Assembly (NCBI GenBank): GCA_902472795.1
Contig: CABROZ010000079.1
Location: 1-10,842 of the forward strand
Length of the DNA stretch: 10,842 nt
Direction: 5' to 3'
Origin: an uncultured Bacteroides sp.
Lineage (GTDB): Bacteria; Bacteroidota; Bacteroidia; Bacteroidales; Bacteroidaceae
The notes under the pieces are model-generated. The model was given only the letters and a program-made list of their open reading frames with translations. It was not told the DNA's origin and made no database searches. Numbering within the stretch: position 1 is the first letter of the stretch; each line of letters begins with the position of its first letter. A program made the position numbers and the translations under genes. This document shows positions 8,496 through 10,842 of this stretch, piece after piece.

Positions 8496-9110
8496 ATGAA
8501 CGTACGACTTAACATAGTATTACTCATTCTTTTTCTGCTGGCCGGAAGCTGGTGTTACGCACAGAAACCCAAACAGCCGGCAAGCACAGGTAAGAAAATC
8601 TATCTGACACCCATGTGCGTGTACGAAGGCGACACTATACCATACGTTCGACTGCACACGGTTTACATCTTCAAACCGTTGAAATTCAAAAACAAACGAC
8701 AAGCCAACCGTTACTACAAATTAGTGCGCGACGTCAAGAAGGTGCTTCCCATCTCGAAAGAAATCAACCGGGCCATCATAGAGACTTACGAATACATGAT
8801 GACCCTGCCCGACGAGAAAGCACGCCAAAAACACATGAAGGCGGTAGAGAAAAGCCTGAAAGAACAATATACCCCGCGCATGAAGAAACTGACCTTTGCG
8901 CAGGGTAAACTATTGATTAAACTTGTTGACCGGCAAACCAACTCGACCGGTTACGAACTTGTAAAAGCCTTTATGGGTCCCTTTAAGGCGGGCTTCTACC
9001 AGGCTTTTGCCGCACTGTTCGGCGCCAGCCTCAAGAAGCAGTACGACCCCACGGGCGACGACGCACTGACCGAACGGGTGATTCTGCTGGTAGAAAGCGG
9101 ACAATTATAG
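8496..9110 (+). CDS. DUF4294 family protein, secreted
   Basis: 204 residues. A signal peptide (MNVRLNIVLLILFLLAGSWCYA, cleavage before Q) precedes a mature protein of about 182 residues. The mature part has a short strand region (YEGDTIPYVRLHTVYIF), a long charged helical stretch (about 65-150) and the C-terminal signature KKQYDPTGDDALTERVILLVESGQL, which I recognise as that of DUF4294, a Bacteroidetes-specific family of unknown function. The start is fixed by the signal peptide, since the next methionine lies well inside the protein. It is transcribed away from the HHH/barrel gene; a shared intergenic region could allow co-regulation, but the two need not be functionally linked. The stop codon's last base opens the 8-bp repeat cassette downstream. 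Confidence 0.88.
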   Translation: MNVRLNIVLLILFLLAGSWCYAQKPKQPASTGKKIYLTPMCVYEGDTIPYVRLHTVYIFKPLKFKNKRQANRYYKLVRDVKKVLPISKEINRAIIETYEYMMTLPDEKARQKHMKAVEKSLKEQYTPRMKKLTFAQGKLLIKLVDRQTNSTGYELVKAFMGPFKAGFYQAFAALFGASLKKQYDPTGDDALTERVILLVESGQL

Positions 9111-9223
9111 TTGACAAGTTGACGAGTTAACAAGTTAACAAGTTGACAAGTTGACGAGAGACGAGTTGACAAGGAGGAAATGACTTCCAGCCTTGTGGTC
9201 TTGTTAACTTGTTTCTCGTCAAC
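9110..9223. repeat. 8-bp tandem repeat cassette (GTTGACAA/GTTAACAA) with inverted arm
   Basis: Eight consecutive units run from 9110 to 9172: GTTGACAA, GTTGACGA, GTTAACAA, GTTAACAA, GTTGACAA, GTTGACGA, a shortened GAGACGA, GTTGACAA. The segment 9200-9223 is the inverted counterpart of 9118-9142: 14 bp plus 9 bp pair, with a small internal loop between them, giving a long hairpin with a loop of about 57 bases. It fills the whole space between two convergent genes and may act as a two-way terminator, though U-runs are short. Similar TTGACAAG-type repeats are common between Bacteroidales genes, from memory. Confidence 0.75.
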
Positions 9224-9228
9224 TAACA

Positions 9229-10191
9229 TTATTCCGGCTGCAACTCGCCTGCACTGGGCAATTGCTTCCAGCCTTCGCCAAAAGCATCGTAAGCATCGGT
9301 CACTACTACAAAGGCATGCGGATCGACTTCCTTTATCTTCTGTTTGATGCCGTTCACCTCCTTGTAGCTGACAACCAAAAACAACATTTCCTTATCCGAC
9401 TTCGTATAGAGTCCGCTACTCTTTATGCAAGTGGCCGTACGCTCCAGATCATTGATAATATAGTCGTGAAGATCGGTCATCTCCATGTCGCTGATGACGA
9501 ACAGCAGTTTATCGTTCTTCTCGCCATTGATGACGTAAGCCACCACCCGCGAAGTAACAAATATCGCAATCAGCGAATAGAAAGACAGGTGCCACGACGG
9601 CTGAGTGACATCGTCCGGATTGCCGATGCCGAAACCGATAACTACCAATCCGAAAGTCACTACCAGACCATCAACCAGCAGAATGGCTCTCGAAAAACGG
9701 ATGTGACAGTACTTCTGCAAAATCATGGCTACAATATCGGTACCGCCTGTCGTAGCCTGACAGCGTACCACAATGCCGCATCCGATGCCGATAACTGCCG
9801 CACCGATCACCGAAGTCAGCATCAGATGGTCGGTCATATTCAAAGAACCACCCAATAATTGAGTAGGATCGAGCGCATGAAGCGCCTCTTCCGACGGATA
9901 GGACAACAGCGAAAGCACGTTCATGGCCAGCGGTGTGAACATGGCTGCCACAATGGTTCGCGCACCCAGCTTCGCACCCAGCAGAATAACCGAAAGAATC
10001 AGCAACGGAATGTCGAACATATAGCCGAACGTACCTACCTGAACAGAAGGAAATATGTTGTGAAGAACGATACTGGCTCCATACACCCCGCCGGGGACAA
10101 GGTTATAGGGATTGATGAAATACACAAAACCTGCTGCCAGGATGATGCAGCCAATAAAGATTCCCATCCACGAAATAATTGCCTTTTTCAT
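9229..10191 (-). CDS. YitT family membrane protein with C-terminal DUF2179 domain
   Basis: 320 residues. Hydrophobic segments at about 5-25, 55-72, 78-98, 120-143, 168-190 and 203-222 form the YitT (DUF161) membrane domain, with family landmarks NPYNLVPGGVYGASIVL and CQATTGGTDIVAMIL. Residues from about 226 to 305 form the cytosolic DUF2179 domain (GLYTKSDKEMLFLVV, DPHAFVVVTDAYDAFGEG). YitT proteins are widespread in Firmicutes and Bacteroidetes and resemble small-molecule transporters, but no substrate is established; the C-terminal domain may be a regulatory ligand sensor. The ATG at 10191 is preceded by AAGAAGATAAAT. No convincing TAnnTTTG promoter lies upstream; the 22-bp repeat array starts 83 bases upstream of the start and might influence it. 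Apparently monocistronic. Confidence 0.92.
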   Translation of the reverse strand: MKKAIISWMGIFIGCIILAAGFVYFINPYNLVPGGVYGASIVLHNIFPSVQVGTFGYMFDIPLLILSVILLGAKLGARTIVAAMFTPLAMNVLSLLSYPSEEALHALDPTQLLGGSLNMTDHLMLTSVIGAAVIGIGCGIVVRCQATTGGTDIVAMILQKYCHIRFSRAILLVDGLVVTFGLVVIGFGIGNPDDVTQPSWHLSFYSLIAIFVTSRVVAYVINGEKNDKLLFVISDMEMTDLHDYIINDLERTATCIKSSGLYTKSDKEMLFLVVSYKEVNGIKQKIKEVDPHAFVVVTDAYDAFGEGWKQLPSAGELQPE

Positions 10192-10273
10192 ATTTATCTT
10201 CTTATTTAAGTTTCATATACTGTTTTTTCCTATACTGAATATCAATGGTTTACGTACTTAAAAATATCCGGTT

Positions 10274-10355
10274 GAGCCGTGCAAGTGTCGCTCGTGAGCC
10301 GTGCAAGTGTCGCTCGCGAGCCGTGCAAGTGTTGCTCACGAGCCATGCAAGTGTC
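10274..10355. repeat. 22-bp tandem repeat array, four copies
   Basis: Copies of GAGCCGTGCAAGTGTCGCTC plus two variable bases start at 10274, 10296, 10318 and 10340, exactly 22 bp apart. The fourth is only the 16-base core with one change (CGTG to CATG). The variable bases are GT, GC and AC, and each junction forms an inverted repeat GCTC-NN-GAGC (10290-10299, 10312-10321, 10334-10343). A unit of 22 is not a multiple of 3, so this is not a protein repeat. The core recurs at 1-16. It lies upstream of the YitT gene. Confidence 0.9.
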
Positions 10356-10640
10356 CATTACAGACACGGCAAACACAACTAATCTATTCATACAGTTTCA
10401 TACATTTTATATATGTATTCAACAAATATACAAAAAAGATAAATACCTGCTAATAAAGGTATCAACAAAATTATCGGCATGGTCGTGATGGCTTTCAACC
10501 GGAAATCAACAACCTGCCCCGTTCATATCTCCCAAAAGAATACCGACAGGCCATCCGGACAGACAGAACAGCAATCAGAACATCGTTAACAACTTGTTGA
10601 GAACCGTGTTACTAATTGGGAAGAAGAAAAAGCACTTTAC

Positions 10641-10659
10641 TGTATTTCAATGAAATACA
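10641..10659. promoter_or_regulatory. 19-base dyad TGTATTTCAATGAAATACA, candidate operator
   Basis: Eight perfectly complementary bases flank a 3-base centre (AAT), the symmetry expected of a site for a dimeric DNA-binding protein. It is two bases from TGTTGATAA at 10662-10670. No regulator gene is in the window. Confidence 0.4.
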
Positions 10660-10680
10660 TCTGTTGATAACCATATAAAC

Positions 10681-10710
10681 AGTATGTTCATTCTGTCCGC
10701 CGAACATGCT
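10681..10710. other. hairpin, 9-bp stem with one G-U pair
   Basis: AGTATGTTC (10681-10689) pairs with GAACATGCT (10702-10710) around a 12-base loop, with one G-U pair if transcribed on the plus strand. No U-run follows, so it is not a clear terminator. It may be part of a noncoding RNA or a DNA-binding dyad. Confidence 0.35.
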
Positions 10711-10842
10711 GCAACAAGACACGAGAATACCTGCCGGAAAGCGTATGAACACACTTTTCAGCATCAAGAACGGATAGGTTGAAAACGTTGTTGAAAAAAG
10801 GCGAAACTGCCTCCCTACCCTCTTATGGCTTCAGCTGCTTGA

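Larger units (their letters stand above)
10356..10842. other. gene-free right end: AT-rich, rich in TGTTGA motifs and dyads
   Basis: No convincing protein or structural RNA gene lies here. About 10380-10480 is AT-rich. The hexamer TCAACA occurs at 10419, 10462 and 10506, and its reverse complement TGTTGA at 10595, 10662 and 10789, with a related GGTTGAAAA at 10777. The copy TGTTGATAA at 10662-10670 matches the inverse of the DnaA box TTATCCACA at eight of nine bases. A dyad (10641-10659) and a 9-bp hairpin (10681-10710) lie among them. It could be a replication-origin-like region, a long regulatory region for a gene beyond the edge, or a noncoding RNA locus. Confidence 0.4.

Noticed and set aside
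10274..10355. 22-bp array considered as a CRISPR
   Set aside because: Units abut with only two variable bases; there are no spacers of 25-40 bases and no cas genes.
10279..10488. 69-codon plus-strand open frame through the 22-bp repeat array
   Set aside because: A 22-bp unit shifts frame at each copy, so the frame is not maintained as a repeat protein; the rest is AT-rich noncoding-like sequence with no ribosome binding site.

Overview
The window looks like chromosomal DNA of a gut-type Bacteroidales bacterium (Bacteroides, Phocaeicola or Parabacteroides). The evidence is several Bacteroidetes-type promoters (a TAnnTTTG -7 box, in the best cases with TTTG-like bases 20 nt upstream), weak Shine-Dalgarno sites, and Bacteroidetes protein families: a TraB/GumN protein, a DUF4294 protein, a helix-hairpin-helix outer-membrane barrel and small lipoproteins. 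I see no transposase, integrase, phage gene, CRISPR array, tRNA or rRNA. The genus is not resolved from sequence alone.

Layout, left to right. Bases 1-259 are a control region holding one copy of a 22-bp-family repeat, a GTTAAC-type direct repeat and a promoter. Two plus-strand genes follow: a secreted TraB/GumN protein and a membrane-anchored DNA/RNA non-specific endonuclease with its own promoter. The nuclease meets a minus-strand ftsH tail to tail with a 4-bp overlap. A 374-base AT-rich gap carries a well-formed promoter and a structured leader for two adjacent plus-strand lipoprotein genes that look like diverged paralogs. They converge on a minus-strand radical SAM gene, with a strong hairpin and a 15-bp repeat between them. 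Next is a large minus-strand outer-membrane beta-barrel with a periplasmic helix-hairpin-helix region, divergent from a DUF4294 gene. That gene converges on a minus-strand YitT-family membrane protein across an 8-bp tandem-repeat cassette. The last 651 bases hold no convincing gene. They contain a four-copy 22-bp repeat array, AT-rich DNA, a 19-base dyad, a hairpin and a clear excess of TGTTGA/TCAACA motifs.

The genes do not form one obvious pathway. Most act in the envelope: secreted TraB-like protein, anchored nuclease, FtsH quality-control protease, lipoproteins, outer-membrane barrel and YitT transporter-like protein. Five of the eight genes appear to be transcribed alone; only the lipoprotein pair is clearly an operon. 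The most unusual content is intergenic: the repeat array whose core recurs at the opposite window edge, the motif-rich right end that could be a replication-origin-like or regulatory region, and the triple-copy repeat with competing hairpins at 5246-5307.
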